Assembly: GCA_905220665.1 (NCBI GenBank)
Contig: CAJNAR010000009.1
Location: forward strand, 124,001 to 188,000
DNA: 64,000 nt
Reading direction: 5' to 3'
Source: Albugo candida
Lineage: Eukaryota > Oomycota > Peronosporomycetes > Albuginales > Albuginaceae
Shown here: piece after piece, positions 1-10,126 of the stretch
Layout: each line of letters starts with the position of its first letter
Position numbering within the stretch: position 1 is the first letter of the stretch
Position numbers and translations under genes: made by a program
Notes under the pieces: generated by a model
The model's input: the letters and a program-made list of their open reading frames with translations, nothing else
Told to the model about the DNA's origin: nothing
Databases searched by the model: none

Positions 1-937
1 CGTGACTGAATACGAGCCAGAAGAAGCCTTTGACGTACAGCGAGAAATGGACAGTATGCGCTCCATGTTTTTCTTTCCCGGGAAGTAGGAAAAGCCCGAT
101 GAAAATGACACCAATACCGCCACCGACAATGAGATTGGAGACGATAATTCCGCCGGTGAAGAGGACGTTGACGAATGTGACGCTGAGTTTCGCACAATAC
201 ACGGACGACATCAATCGCGCGATGGAGAATGCTACGAGTACGACGAATTCCGACATCATAACAGCTCCCATCATGAGATTCGTAAAGCGTCCATTGCTGT
301 GGAGTTCGACTTTGATCGCCATAATCGTCGATGGGGACACGAGGACTGCAATGGATCCGAATAAGAATGCAATTGCAAGCTGACAGGTGCCTTCCATCGA
401 TCCGTAAAAGAACATTCGACTGCTCACTAGCAACACACTTGTTACGATCACAACAATCATTGCGAATCGCGTCATTAACAGCTGGAGAATGCCTCGGAGT
501 TGAGGTTTGAGTTCCGGTAAATAGATCTCCTGTCCCGCCTGACACGAAATGAACGCTAAGGCTAATGAGTTGGTCGCATGGGCTAAGAGATGAACGGATT
601 GTGCAGTGAGCAGATCCGTGAGGTACGGCCCCGCGAGAATGCCAATGAATAGGTAGCCGGTGATCAATGGGAGTTTAAAGTATTTCGGGAAGATAAAACC
701 CAAAGGATATGCGGCCACAAGGACAATGATAAAGGCTCCAATGGATCGGAAGGAATGCGTCACATTGTACCAGCTTGAGAATGGTGTTCCGTGGGTCTGT
801 TGTGCGGCTACTGCTGCAAGGAGTGCGATGCACACAAGTGGGAGCATTGTGATGTGACGAGCGATTGCGAAGAAGACAAAAGACAACGCGATGAAAAGTA
901 TACAATTATGCGATGTAGACCCTCTGCCACATTTCAT
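1..937 (-). CDS. Kef-type (CPA2) cation/proton antiporter, 3' end beyond window
   Basis: The minus strand is open from an ATG at 937 (alternative ATG at 847) to the window edge, at least 312 residues, with the stop lying off the left side. The protein is a close paralogue of the next gene (1501-4050): both contain the same stretches, for example CQLAIA.LFGSIAVL, LMxGAxMxxEFVVL and FVNVLFTGGI. It would be a polytopic monovalent-cation/H+ exchanger with an N-terminal hydrophobic leader; the visible part covers roughly the first half of the transmembrane core. An in-frame TAA lies just upstream of the 937 start. The plus-strand ORFs over this segment are antisense shadows. Family assignment is confident; ion and membrane are not. 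Confidence 0.85.
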   Translation of the reverse strand, partial: MKCGRGSTSHNCILFIALSFVFFAIARHITMLPLVCIALLAAVAAQQTHGTPFSSWYNVTHSFRSIGAFIIVLVAAYPLGFIFPKYFKLPLITGYLFIGILAGPYLTDLLTAQSVHLLAHATNSLALAFISCQAGQEIYLPELKPQLRGILQLLMTRFAMIVVIVTSVLLVSSRMFFYGSMEGTCQLAIAFLFGSIAVLVSPSTIMAIKVELHSNGRFTNLMMGAVMMSEFVVLVAFSIARLMSSVYCAKLSVTFVNVLFTGGIIVSNLIVGGGIGVIFIGLFLLPGKEKHGAHTVHFSLYVKGFFWLVFSH

Positions 938-1500
938 AGCGATGTCTTTACATGTGTGAGACTTTTACGGAACCAAGCAGTCTTTACAGTCTCTGTTTTC
1001 TCCACAAGTGAGCTGCTGGGGCGCATAAGCGCATATGCGATCGAGGCTTTTGGCTCGGGAGATTGTGTTTAAAGATAAACGGCGTAGACGCTGTGGCTAT
1101 GAATTACAGAGCAAAGAACAGGGTCGATGATCAGCGTATAGCGTGCATCTCATTGTGTAGAGTGAGCGTTAGCCAGCAGAGTTCTCGTGAGATGTGCATA
1201 CGGTAGGCCCCAGCCGGTGAGTCATAAATTAACAAATTGAGAGATTTTGGATTGCATTTGTAGCGATTTAATGGACGGAGCGTATAGAGCGCTATGTAAA
1301 TGCATTGCATGTGAGACAATACGCAAAGACGTCGCCTGTGACGTGCGAAAAACCATTTTTAAGGGTATGCAGAGATCGCAAAAAATTTGTACGCAAAAAG
1401 GACGAAACATGCGTACAATATTAATTATATACGGGTATTTGTTCAAAGCGGTTATCATTCCTCGCAGTATATAAAGTAGAATGTAAGCCTTAAATTACAA
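938..1500. other. Intergenic gap between the two antiporter paralogues
   Basis: About 560 bases separate the stop of the downstream copy from the start of the partial copy. I see no convincing gene. Because both paralogues are on the minus strand, this stretch should hold the 3' UTR of neither start-side gene but the promoter of the partial copy and the terminator of the 849-residue copy. Confidence 0.5.
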
Positions 1501-4050
1501 TTATAACACTACATGCTCGGAAGCATTGGAAGGTCGAGCTGTAGAGGTTCTACGTCCACCAAGATCTACACCTGCAGTATATTCCACCCCATCTTGCTCA
1601 TGAGAATGATAATCCTCGACGGGACTCGGTAACGGCGACGATATGACGGCTTCTGACTGCTCATGGTCACGCGTCACATAATACTCATAGGCCGATACCT
1701 GTCGAGGTCGTGCGAATGGAGCGGCTTCTGCGGTTCCAAACATGGAGTAGCGTGAGGTGGGTGCAGCTTGTCGCTTGTTCTCCAATATATGTCCAATTGT
1801 ATCGTAAGGAACAGCTCGCGTTGAATTGTGTTGGAAGCGTAATTGGCGATCTCGAAATCGTATTCCAACAAGGTATCCCGTGTCCATTGAATGATCTTCC
1901 TGCATGAAATACAACGCTGTGGAGTATTGACTTGCAGTACTCACTTCCCCACTCATTAATTCTGCTTGTGACGAGCTCAATAGCGCCATTCGAGTAGCAG
2001 TGTTGGCTAATGCGATGGAAGGCTGAATCGTCAAAACATTCATTCCTCGAAGTTTCTGCGTAGAAGTGCAATCGGGAACTATAGCAATCATTCGCGGCAT
2101 TGTCGCCGGTGCGTTCGCTTGAATGCACTGAACACGCTCGATGATATGCTTTGGGTCTCCTGTGAATAACATCACATCGACATTTTTCGCCATCGGATCG
2201 ACTGTCGTTCTCGCAAGTGCATCCTGTCTGAGCTTCTCTAGACCTTGTTGGAGGTGTTTCCATCGCTCATTTTGTTGTTCGTCCAGCAGTGGTAATGTGA
2301 CCTGAGCACCAGAGATATACATTTGCAAACTGATTTCGAACGCTAATTCATCCGATCCGAAAACAATTGCATTTTGCGCCCGAAACAAAGTCGAGTCATC
2401 GACGGGTTTGTGCCGTGAGATCACACTACTCGATCGATGCGTTCTAAATGATTTCTGTTCCACACGAATCTCACTGTATCGCTCGTCGATTTCGTCATTT
2501 TCAGTGACACTTTTTTTCGATGGAATGTGTCCTTCGCCGGCTTTCACCATTCCCATTGAGCAAAGAACGGGTCCAATAATCTGATTTACAACAACTGCAG
2601 CGACAATGGTAGCTGCAAATTCAGCTGCCCAGGGATCCGTGCTCAAGTTATTGATCTCATTCGCGAGACCTAAAGCGACTCCAGCTTGCGGTGTCATTGT
2701 AAGCCACAACGCGTTGTATTGACGCGGTTCCAGTTTTAATAGAAAGCGTCCAGCGATATACGAAGCGATGAAAATGCCGAGATATCGTACGATTACATAC
2801 ACACTCATAAGCGGGATGACCTGAAGAACTTGATCCAATTTGAGGCCGGCGCCTGTCATGACGAAAAACGGAAGGAAAATGAATGGCGCACAGCTGTCGA
2901 GTATCACATGCATCTCATGTCGGATGGATTTGTTATGGCCCGCGATGCAGGACGCCACCATAAGCACCAAAAGCGGTTCCAATTTGACATCCCATGCATG
3001 ACCATATTTGTAAATCGTGAATTCACTGAGGGTAAATGTTAAAATATAAATAGTGTGTCCGATTAAAAGCCATAGAAATCCTTTGAGATACAGCGATCCT
3101 GTGATAGTGTGTGAGTGGTGGGGAGTAGACACTGCTTCATTTGGTGTGTGCGTGTTGCCCGCTTCAATTTCTTGGTCGTGTGAAGAAGTGGTTTTGGAAA
3201 TTGTGAAAATTGCAATTATGACCAGGGCTAGTCCGCCTCCAACTATAATATTAGACAGGATGACACCACCTGTGAATAGAATATTAACAAATGAAATTGG
3301 GAGTTCGAGACAGCTGATGGACGAAAGGATTCGAGAGATCGAGAAAGAGATGAGGACGATGAATTCTGCCAGCATGGTGGCGCCCAGCATGAGATTGGTG
3401 AAGGGGCCAACACTATTGAGTTCGATTTTGATGGCCATTGCAGTCGCAGGGGATCCTAGTACAGCGATAGACCCGAATAGAAGAGCAATTGCTAGTTGAC
3501 ACGTACTATGAAACTCACTATGGAAGAATGGTGCGCTTCCGATCATCAACACGCTGGTCATAATTACCATAATAACTGAATACATGACCACTAATAAAAT
3601 TAATATTCCACGGAGTTGAGGTTTTAAATCGGGGTAATATATTTCTTGTCCTGCTTGGAAGGAGATGAAGGAGAGAGCGAGTGCACTGATAGTATCTGAT
3701 AATTTTGCCACACATTTAGTCGTGATTAAATCCGTCATAAACGGACCCGCGAGAATGCCAACGAGTAGATAACCGGTTATGAGTGGGAGTTTGACATACC
3801 GTGGCATCAACATCCCAACAGGATGTGCTGCAACGAGTACGAGAAGAAACGCGCCAATATACCGAAACGAGTAGATCGTTGCGCTCCACGATGAAAATGG
3901 TGCCACTTTTTCCGTGCTATTCTGCAAATTCCGTCGGAAATTGATGAATTCATCCTCTTTGTCAGCGCTCACGCTTAGCCCGCATTGTACCAAGATTAAA
4001 TAAGCGGAAACGATCAACAAAACCTGATACGTTGTTGTGCAACGACTCAT
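1501..4050 (-). CDS. Kef-type (CPA2) cation/proton antiporter with C-terminal RCK-like domain
   Basis: An 849-residue protein beginning with a true ATG. Residues 1-30 look like a signal peptide. Residues about 60-500 carry around 12 hydrophobic segments of the Na+/H+ exchanger fold (KLPLITGYLLVGILAGP, the acidic-containing core after it, and LTMTPQAGVALGLANEI near 450). After about 540 the protein becomes hydrophilic and has a Rossmann-like stretch (NAIVFGSDELAFEISLQ, then DVMLFTGDP and MIAIVP), resembling a degenerate TrkA-N/RCK regulatory domain of Kef proteins. The acidic Ser-rich tail is not family-conserved. The gene is a tandem duplicate of the partial one at the left edge. Substrate (K+ or Na+) and compartment cannot be read from sequence. 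Confidence 0.88.
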   Translation of the reverse strand: MSRCTTTYQVLLIVSAYLILVQCGLSVSADKEDEFINFRRNLQNSTEKVAPFSSWSATIYSFRYIGAFLLVLVAAHPVGMLMPRYVKLPLITGYLLVGILAGPFMTDLITTKCVAKLSDTISALALSFISFQAGQEIYYPDLKPQLRGILILLVVMYSVIMVIMTSVLMIGSAPFFHSEFHSTCQLAIALLFGSIAVLGSPATAMAIKIELNSVGPFTNLMLGATMLAEFIVLISFSISRILSSISCLELPISFVNILFTGGVILSNIIVGGGLALVIIAIFTISKTTSSHDQEIEAGNTHTPNEAVSTPHHSHTITGSLYLKGFLWLLIGHTIYILTFTLSEFTIYKYGHAWDVKLEPLLVLMVASCIAGHNKSIRHEMHVILDSCAPFIFLPFFVMTGAGLKLDQVLQVIPLMSVYVIVRYLGIFIASYIAGRFLLKLEPRQYNALWLTMTPQAGVALGLANEINNLSTDPWAAEFAATIVAAVVVNQIIGPVLCSMGMVKAGEGHIPSKKSVTENDEIDERYSEIRVEQKSFRTHRSSSVISRHKPVDDSTLFRAQNAIVFGSDELAFEISLQMYISGAQVTLPLLDEQQNERWKHLQQGLEKLRQDALARTTVDPMAKNVDVMLFTGDPKHIIERVQCIQANAPATMPRMIAIVPDCTSTQKLRGMNVLTIQPSIALANTATRMALLSSSQAELMSGEVSTASQYSTALYFMQEDHSMDTGYLVGIRFRDRQLRFQHNSTRAVPYDTIGHILENKRQAAPTSRYSMFGTAEAAPFARPRQVSAYEYYVTRDHEQSEAVISSPLPSPVEDYHSHEQDGVEYTAGVDLGGRRTSTARPSNASEHVVL

Positions 4051-4551
4051 TTGATTGCGAAAGGCACGAGTGTAATCAGTGCGTGCTTTTGCTCTCTATA
4101 CAATTTATACTATTATAGCTCGAGTCTTGTGGTACAAGAAGCATAGGCGCAGTCATTTTAAGATAGACGCTTTTTTCCTCAAAAATCTGAGCCCTACCCC
4201 TGTATCAGAGTACCCTAACCTGCATCAGAACCATTCTTAGCTGTCAAAATATTGTGACTGAGCAAGCAAATGATTGTCTTCATCCTACGACACTTTACAT
4301 CGGCACCCTCTTCGTACTGTATTAAGTTAAGGAGGTATCAACACGTTTTGCAAATGTCTTTCGACTAATGTTTGAGGAAATTTACATTCTATACCCAGCT
4401 GTCTTTTTTACATACCGCACGATGTAATTTATCAAACGCTCGATTACGTGGTGTTTGTATTGTCACATACTCGTACATTGGCCGGATTTCCACACTATTA
4501 CTTTCAACTCACATTCGTTGAAGGCGACAGACACGTTCAAACTAGACAAGG
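4051..4551. other. Intergenic region, divergent promoters
   Basis: About 500 bases between the divergent antiporter and a small plus-strand ORF. AT-rich with no supported gene; it presumably contains promoters for both sides. Confidence 0.4.
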
Positions 4552-4776
4552 ATGTCTACCACGAAAGCGTTTACGAGTAAATTATGGTCGTACCTGCCGC
4601 ATGTGGTCATGTCTGTCATCCTTCAGGCTCCTATCATGTCTGCACGTCTAACAGGGCGAAAATTGAGCGGGGAAGACGGAGCTGTCAATCCATTTATTGG
4701 AGTTATTTTGGCTGGTGCTATAGGGATTGTATGCGTTGGCTTCATCGTATGGTATCAGCGAAGAGATACCCACTAA
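4552..4776 (+). CDS. Small single-pass membrane protein, unrecognised
   Basis: A 74-residue ORF with ATG start. The C-terminal half has a clear transmembrane helix (NPFIGVILAGAIGIVCVGFI) followed at once by WYQRR, a typical stop-transfer end; residues 10-30 are weakly hydrophobic and could be a leader. I do not recognise a family. It sits alone between larger genes with room for its own promoter, which favours a real gene, but short ORFs arise by chance and only the hydrophobic helix plus the ATG support it. Confidence 0.45.
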   Translation: MSTTKAFTSKLWSYLPHVVMSVILQAPIMSARLTGRKLSGEDGAVNPFIGVILAGAIGIVCVGFIVWYQRRDTH

Positions 4777-4954
4777 GGTGATCAACACTTGGAACAATTA
4801 TATCATACCATCAAATCATATATAATCTATAATCACACATCAGATTATAATTGACTTTTCTCTTTGTAATCTGAAATGGATAAATAGAATGCGCTATTTT
4901 TATTCTCCTTTCTAATGCCATTCTCACGCTCCCATCGATTTCCTAACTGGTACG

Positions 4955-7513
4955 ATGTCGGACTCTCCGGTATCGGAGCGGGAAGACACTCGCACGTTGA
5001 AGACGATCCTATCCAACAAAGATCAAGTACGCACTATTAACGAGCAAAACGTACTTCACATATCGGGTCATGAAGTAGTGTCACGATCAGACACAATCTC
5101 CGAGTCTGAAGACCGAACTTTGCAGAAATCGATACACGACGCAAGACGACAATGGAGAGAACTCGAGGAAGAATTGAACGCGGTACGACATCACAATACC
5201 GAGTTGTTAAAGACGCTAGACCACCAGCAAAGTGCGTCGGACGTCTTAAATTCGACGAACTGCTCACTTCGAGCTGATTTGGAGATGCTACAATCACAAC
5301 AAACTTTCTTAAAGCACAACGAAAACGAGTTAGCAACCAGTGCGCAGGAGAATAAATTACTACAGGTGAAAATAGAGTCAGTCGAAATGGAAAAAGAGCA
5401 ATTGCGAAGAATTTTCTCCGACAAGTTTCTCGCCTTCCAAGTGGAATTAGAGACACTTCAAGACCAGCTGTGTGCTCGCAAAGAAAAGCAGTACCAATAC
5501 CTCGAAAGAACGCGTCAATTGGAGGATCAATTACGTGAAAAAGAATTGAATGTTGCACGAATGTCGCAAACACTTGAAGATATTCAGATCAAATCAACGG
5601 AAATGGAAGCGCAATGGCGAGGCGAATTGCAAGCGAAGCGAAATTTATTGCAAGTGAACGACCAGGTATCTTCAGAGTGCTCTAAACTGGTACGGGACAA
5701 GCAAGAATTGCAGCTCCGAATGGATAGAAATGAGCAGGAAAAAAGTCGATTGGAGGCGGACTTCCGTCAGGCTTCTGAACAGCTCCGGGAAATGGCCGAT
5801 AAGGTTTTCCAATTGCTCGAACGACTCAAATCCTCTGAAGTCACAAAGAATCGAGCTACGGATGCGTACAAACATCAACAAGTCCAATTTACGGCGTCAG
5901 AGAAACGAATTCTCGGGCTGCAAAAAGAAATCGTGAAGATGGATCAGACTCGAAGTAAGATCGAGTCAGAAAAACAAGTGGTGAGCGAGCAACATGCAGA
6001 AATGAAAAGGCTGTTGACGCAAATGAGTGTCCGATGCACTGAACAAGAAAAGGCAAAGCTTCGGGTTCTAGAAGAGAGGAATAATTATGAGGAGAAAACA
6101 AGTTTCTTAACTGGGCGAGTAGCTCATCTTCTTCGTAAATTACAAAGCGAAGAAGAAGCTCGACAATTGCTGAAGGAAGACGTTAAGAAATTAACACTCG
6201 AGTTGGCCTCGTATCAGAAACGACACTGTGAAGTGACTCAGAACCTGCATACAATGTCTAGAAATGCACAACTCATGACACAGGCTTTACGGCAATGTGA
6301 AGACGAGCGAAATGACTTTAAAGCTCGTCTGGATGCTGCGGTCAAAAATGTTGAAGAGGAAGGTCCTCGATCAGCGAGACGGCTGGATGGGGGACAATCT
6401 GACTCTATTCAGAGTCGCTTTATACTGGAAGCAGTCCCCTCATTGGGCCCAAACGGTATCACACTGAAGACTCGACGCTCCGAATCGGTTGCAAGTTTCA
6501 ATGCGGCTGACGAGTTTCTGAATCGGAATGGGATTCAGTCGTTCTTTTCAAGTGCCATAAAGCATTCCAAGCCGATTCAAATGCTGACGGAAAAGATTGG
6601 ACAGCTTTTAACCCGACTTATGATATCCGAAGAAAAAATTCTCGAGTCAAAAAAGCTTTTGGGTGCAAAGTCAGAGGAGTTGAAGGATGCGATATATAAA
6701 GCTACTACGTGGAAAAGCAAGTTCGATATGGAGGTAGACGTAAAGCGTCGACTTTTACTGCGGTATGTGCATCAATTCAGATGCCAGCATGAAGCATCGG
6801 GACCAGGAGGCGGCATCTTACGCCTAACAAAGAGCGGAATTGGGGATGAAGAGGTGCATGCGATCGCGTCATTGCTTCACAGTCAGAATGGGATCAAAGA
6901 ATTGCATCTCGATTCCAATTGTATCACAAATGAAGGCGCTCGAGCAATTGCCGCGATATTGAGTTACTCGCATTGTCAATTGCGTCATATTGATTTGCGA
7001 CGAAACCAAATTGAAAAAAAAGGACTACAACTCATTGCCGACGCATTAGAACGTCATTCCGCTCATCTTTGTGTACATTCTGGGAGGCTGGATGCGTTCG
7101 TGGACAAAGAGGCCACGCAATTACGTTGTGTCGTTGATATTAGCGATAATACGTCGCCCATCCCGTTGCATGATGACTGCAAGATGTCACCCATCCCGGA
7201 TCGGGAATGCAACGTTAAGGCTCGAGTCGAAAGCGCGCAACATGGAAGAAGTAGATCACGCGTTTCGAGGGGGGTTGATGCGTCCGATTGTCTGAATGCA
7301 CTTGATACGCATGTAGAATTGTCTCCTAGTCGTGCAAATGCGGGATGCAAATCGGTTTTAGTGGAGAAAGGCAGTACTAAAGAAATGCGATGCAAATGGA
7401 ACGGAGCTGAGAGGAAATTGCCTCCGTTACTGCTCGCGGAGTCGACGACTTTGCCTTTAGCAATCGAGGATGGGAGAGAAGACGTGGAGCAAGAGCCAGC
7501 GAAGAGTCAGTAG
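4955..7513 (+). CDS. Long coiled-coil protein with C-terminal leucine-rich repeats
   Basis: An 852-residue single-exon protein. Residues about 50-470 are almost continuous heptad-type coiled coil rich in Glu, Gln, Lys and Leu; a second short helical stretch lies near 545-600. Residues about 625-710 contain ribonuclease-inhibitor type leucine-rich repeats (GIKELHLDSNCITNEGARAI, then LRHIDLRRNQIEKKGLQLI). The tail is low-complexity and charged. This architecture occurs in centrosomal, ciliary and cytoskeletal scaffold proteins, but with the LRR usually N-terminal; I cannot name an orthologue. A structural scaffold role is inference. Confidence 0.8.
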   Translation: MSDSPVSEREDTRTLKTILSNKDQVRTINEQNVLHISGHEVVSRSDTISESEDRTLQKSIHDARRQWRELEEELNAVRHHNTELLKTLDHQQSASDVLNSTNCSLRADLEMLQSQQTFLKHNENELATSAQENKLLQVKIESVEMEKEQLRRIFSDKFLAFQVELETLQDQLCARKEKQYQYLERTRQLEDQLREKELNVARMSQTLEDIQIKSTEMEAQWRGELQAKRNLLQVNDQVSSECSKLVRDKQELQLRMDRNEQEKSRLEADFRQASEQLREMADKVFQLLERLKSSEVTKNRATDAYKHQQVQFTASEKRILGLQKEIVKMDQTRSKIESEKQVVSEQHAEMKRLLTQMSVRCTEQEKAKLRVLEERNNYEEKTSFLTGRVAHLLRKLQSEEEARQLLKEDVKKLTLELASYQKRHCEVTQNLHTMSRNAQLMTQALRQCEDERNDFKARLDAAVKNVEEEGPRSARRLDGGQSDSIQSRFILEAVPSLGPNGITLKTRRSESVASFNAADEFLNRNGIQSFFSSAIKHSKPIQMLTEKIGQLLTRLMISEEKILESKKLLGAKSEELKDAIYKATTWKSKFDMEVDVKRRLLLRYVHQFRCQHEASGPGGGILRLTKSGIGDEEVHAIASLLHSQNGIKELHLDSNCITNEGARAIAAILSYSHCQLRHIDLRRNQIEKKGLQLIADALERHSAHLCVHSGRLDAFVDKEATQLRCVVDISDNTSPIPLHDDCKMSPIPDRECNVKARVESAQHGRSRSRVSRGVDASDCLNALDTHVELSPSRANAGCKSVLVEKGSTKEMRCKWNGAERKLPPLLLAESTTLPLAIEDGREDVEQEPAKSQ

Positions 7514-7722
7514 ACGAACCGATACTAAATTAGCATGTGACACATAAAGTGATGAGGTCGCATCCTTATTTAAGCCCAGACGCGTGCGATTGATTAATTT
7601 TGAAACTTTTTTTACAATCAAACGCATTTAAGCCGAATTGAGAAAAGTCGTACTTTTACGGTTCCGAAACCACGCACCGGCTGACTTCTAATAACTAACG
7701 CACCAATCATATCAACGAGAAA

Positions 7723-9159
7723 ATGCTGCCGATTGAATTATACGTGCATTCGAATGTGCGTGCGTTGATGGTCGCCAATAGCTCGATGGAAGCGACAGTA
7801 GACTCTCTTCGGAACCAGCTAGCATTGCAAGCAGTGGACTACGATTCAGTGGATTCTACTTTTTGGGGTATACAGTACTCTTGGATCGAGACACATCGCG
7901 AAAAGAGCTCTTGGATTGCATTTGGAGCTTGTACATGTGCCTGTATGCTGAGTGTCTACAACATATATCAGCATTTGGAGCATTATTCTCGTCCTCAACT
8001 ACAGCGATACATCGTTCGGATCTTGGCGATTGTCCCGGTATACGCATTGGGAGCGTTACTTTCATTCCAATTCGTACGACACGCGTTATATTTCGATACA
8101 ATTCGCGATTGTTATGAAGCGTTTGTTGTGTATAGTTTTTTAGTTTTGGTATTATCTTTTGCAGGTGGTGAATCCGTTTGTGTGCTCAAAATGCAAAGTG
8201 AACCGGAAATCACTCACGTGTGGCCTCTTAACCGTTATTTACATCCAATTGCACGCGACGGACGATTATTACGCTCGTGTAAGCGTGCTACAATTCAATT
8301 TGTATTGGTCAAGCCGTTTTTTGCAGTTTTATCGTTACTTATGCTCTCCTTTGGACAGTATCACACATTGCCGTATCAATTGAGTTTATCCGTTGTGTAC
8401 AATCTCTCCTACACCTTCGCGCTTTATGGTTTAGGGTTGTTCTTTCTAGCAACAAAACACATTCTCAAGCCTTTTAATCCAGTGTTGAAGTTTTTTGCGG
8501 TGAAAAGTGTCATTTTCCTCACGTTTTGGCAAAGTTCGTTGCTTGAATTGCTTCCAAAAATGTCGCGTACGGAGCGTTTTGCATGGAAAGAATTCATCTT
8601 GTGTTTGGAAATGTTTTTTTTCGCGATTTTGCACTGGGTCGCATTCAACGCTTCACAATTCAAAAAAGAGAATTTGGATCGGATGCCGGATTCCGAAGTA
8701 CTGAAAAATATGAAAGAAGTGATCAGTTTGAGTGATCTTTTCGCGGATGCGTATCATAATTTCATGCCATCCTATCGTGACTATATGCTCCAGCGAGCGG
8801 ATGCTTCAGCCTCGCATTCACGTCAACGTCGAAAAGCAAGTTTGGTGCTATTTGGGGATGAGGATTCCAGCTGGGTAACACCTTCAAGTACAGGATCCAA
8901 CTCAAGTGCTTTGGATGAAGGAGGGCTTACTATTGCTCATCCAAATCGATTCGTTCCGAGATTTGTGATTGATGATGAAGATTCAGATACACCCGCACAA
9001 GAATCATCAGACCTTGAAGCGGTCGAATCTTTGCCAAAAGAGCAAGAAGATAGTGGAGCAAGCAATGATGTAGAGGATGATAGAAATAGGAAGGATAGTG
9101 ATAGTGAGTGTCGGGAGCATATGCCAGATGAAGCACTAGACGACTCGGTGACTCGTTAG
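7723..9159 (+). CDS. TMEM184 / organic solute transporter alpha family membrane protein
   Basis: A 478-residue single-exon protein. Residues about 55-315 hold seven hydrophobic segments in the pattern of the DUF300 (Solute_trans_a) family. Visible family-like stretches are SVYNIYQHLEHYSRPQLQR after the first helix, RYIVRILAIVPVYAL, FDTIRDCYEAFVVYSF and, later, KPFNPVLKFFAVKSVIFLTFWQ, close to the KFLxVKxVxFxxFWQ signature. Residues 340-478 are a polar acidic Ser-rich tail not expected to be conserved. Family members in other eukaryotes are linked to vacuolar/endosomal transport and signalling; the substrate here is unknown. Confidence 0.9.
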   Translation: MLPIELYVHSNVRALMVANSSMEATVDSLRNQLALQAVDYDSVDSTFWGIQYSWIETHREKSSWIAFGACTCACMLSVYNIYQHLEHYSRPQLQRYIVRILAIVPVYALGALLSFQFVRHALYFDTIRDCYEAFVVYSFLVLVLSFAGGESVCVLKMQSEPEITHVWPLNRYLHPIARDGRLLRSCKRATIQFVLVKPFFAVLSLLMLSFGQYHTLPYQLSLSVVYNLSYTFALYGLGLFFLATKHILKPFNPVLKFFAVKSVIFLTFWQSSLLELLPKMSRTERFAWKEFILCLEMFFFAILHWVAFNASQFKKENLDRMPDSEVLKNMKEVISLSDLFADAYHNFMPSYRDYMLQRADASASHSRQRRKASLVLFGDEDSSWVTPSSTGSNSSALDEGGLTIAHPNRFVPRFVIDDEDSDTPAQESSDLEAVESLPKEQEDSGASNDVEDDRNRKDSDSECREHMPDEALDDSVTR

Positions 9160-9247
9160 ATTGCATTTATGACTTACAAACCATACACAGTACACAAGAA
9201 TCAATTATCAACATTTATCATTTATCAGAGTACTTTTGCTGATACAT

Positions 9248-10126
9248 ATGACGCAGGTGACAGCAATCGGAGTCAAAACTGAGAACAGCGGAGACTCTCC
9301 CAAGACGGACACATATACTTCTCAGACTCAGCTTGATACTTCATATTCATTGGATGCAAATGATGCTACCTGTTTGCGTTCGGCTGTATGCGATACCAAT
9401 TCGTCGAGTGGAATGGGTGGGACCACAAATCGTAAGCGCGTTTTCGCATTTCAGAAGCGATGGTTACACTCGTTACCAATTGCGGAAAGAACGCTCACGG
9501 AAGATGAGTATCTAACTCACTTAAGTCATGGTGGAAGTAATGTTCCAGTGAATGCGCAAGAAATGATCGAGAGTCGTCAAGTGGTTGTATGCATGTTGTG
9601 TGATGATCCGACTCTGAATCAAAGCTATTTAAAACTTTGGAGTCGATCAAATTGTCGTCGTGGACGTATTGAGACGCATTTACTGAGCAAACATCCTGAA
9701 TTTATGCTTTTATTGAAGCAGAAACGTGCAGCTGAAGGAGAATTAGCGGTGCAAATATTTCTGGAGTCAATGCGTGAGGGACGTTGTAACTATCGAAATG
9801 AACTTAGTATGCGATTATATAACCACGTAGCTACTCCAACTACGCTTCCACAGGCTGGTTACACGGGTGGGTACGCTCCCGATTCAATCTTACTCGCATC
9901 AAATTGCACAAAAGATAATGGCACGGCCGGTTATACTATACCAAGAAACGTACCTCTATCACCGGATACAGAGGGTACACTTGATGAAGATTGCGATATG
10001 AAGCGGAAACAAGCTCGTACATCACTTTCGCTACAAGAATCGATGCGAGATGTTTCCATGATTTCGGACAGCAATTCGTCATCCCAGACAGTAGGGTGGC
10101 GCAAGCACTATCAAGTGCATTTGTGA
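9248..10126 (+). CDS. BED-like zinc-finger protein
   Basis: The first ATG in frame is 9248 (the frame is open a few codons further upstream without an ATG), giving 292 residues. A single Cys2-His2 site of BED type is visible around residues 115-155: CMLC, then about 25 residues later RIETHLLSKHPE. The preceding stretch (KRVFAFQKRWLHSLP) also resembles the aromatic region before BED fingers of hAT-type transposase-derived proteins. No transposase catalytic core follows, so this is either a small DNA-binding regulator or a domesticated transposase N-terminus. The remainder is polar and unrecognised. Confidence 0.65.
   Translation: MTQVTAIGVKTENSGDSPKTDTYTSQTQLDTSYSLDANDATCLRSAVCDTNSSSGMGGTTNRKRVFAFQKRWLHSLPIAERTLTEDEYLTHLSHGGSNVPVNAQEMIESRQVVVCMLCDDPTLNQSYLKLWSRSNCRRGRIETHLLSKHPEFMLLLKQKRAAEGELAVQIFLESMREGRCNYRNELSMRLYNHVATPTTLPQAGYTGGYAPDSILLASNCTKDNGTAGYTIPRNVPLSPDTEGTLDEDCDMKRKQARTSLSLQESMRDVSMISDSNSSSQTVGWRKHYQVHL

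Noticed and set aside
30..383. Plus-strand ORF of 117 codons
   Set aside because: It is antisense to the partial antiporter, whose minus-strand frame matches its paralogue through this stretch.
1685..2263. Minus-strand ORF of 192 codons inside the antiporter
   Set aside because: Overlaps the antiporter in another frame and has no domain; a shadow.
5037..5573. 178-codon minus ORF
   Set aside because: Antisense to the coiled-coil gene; no features.
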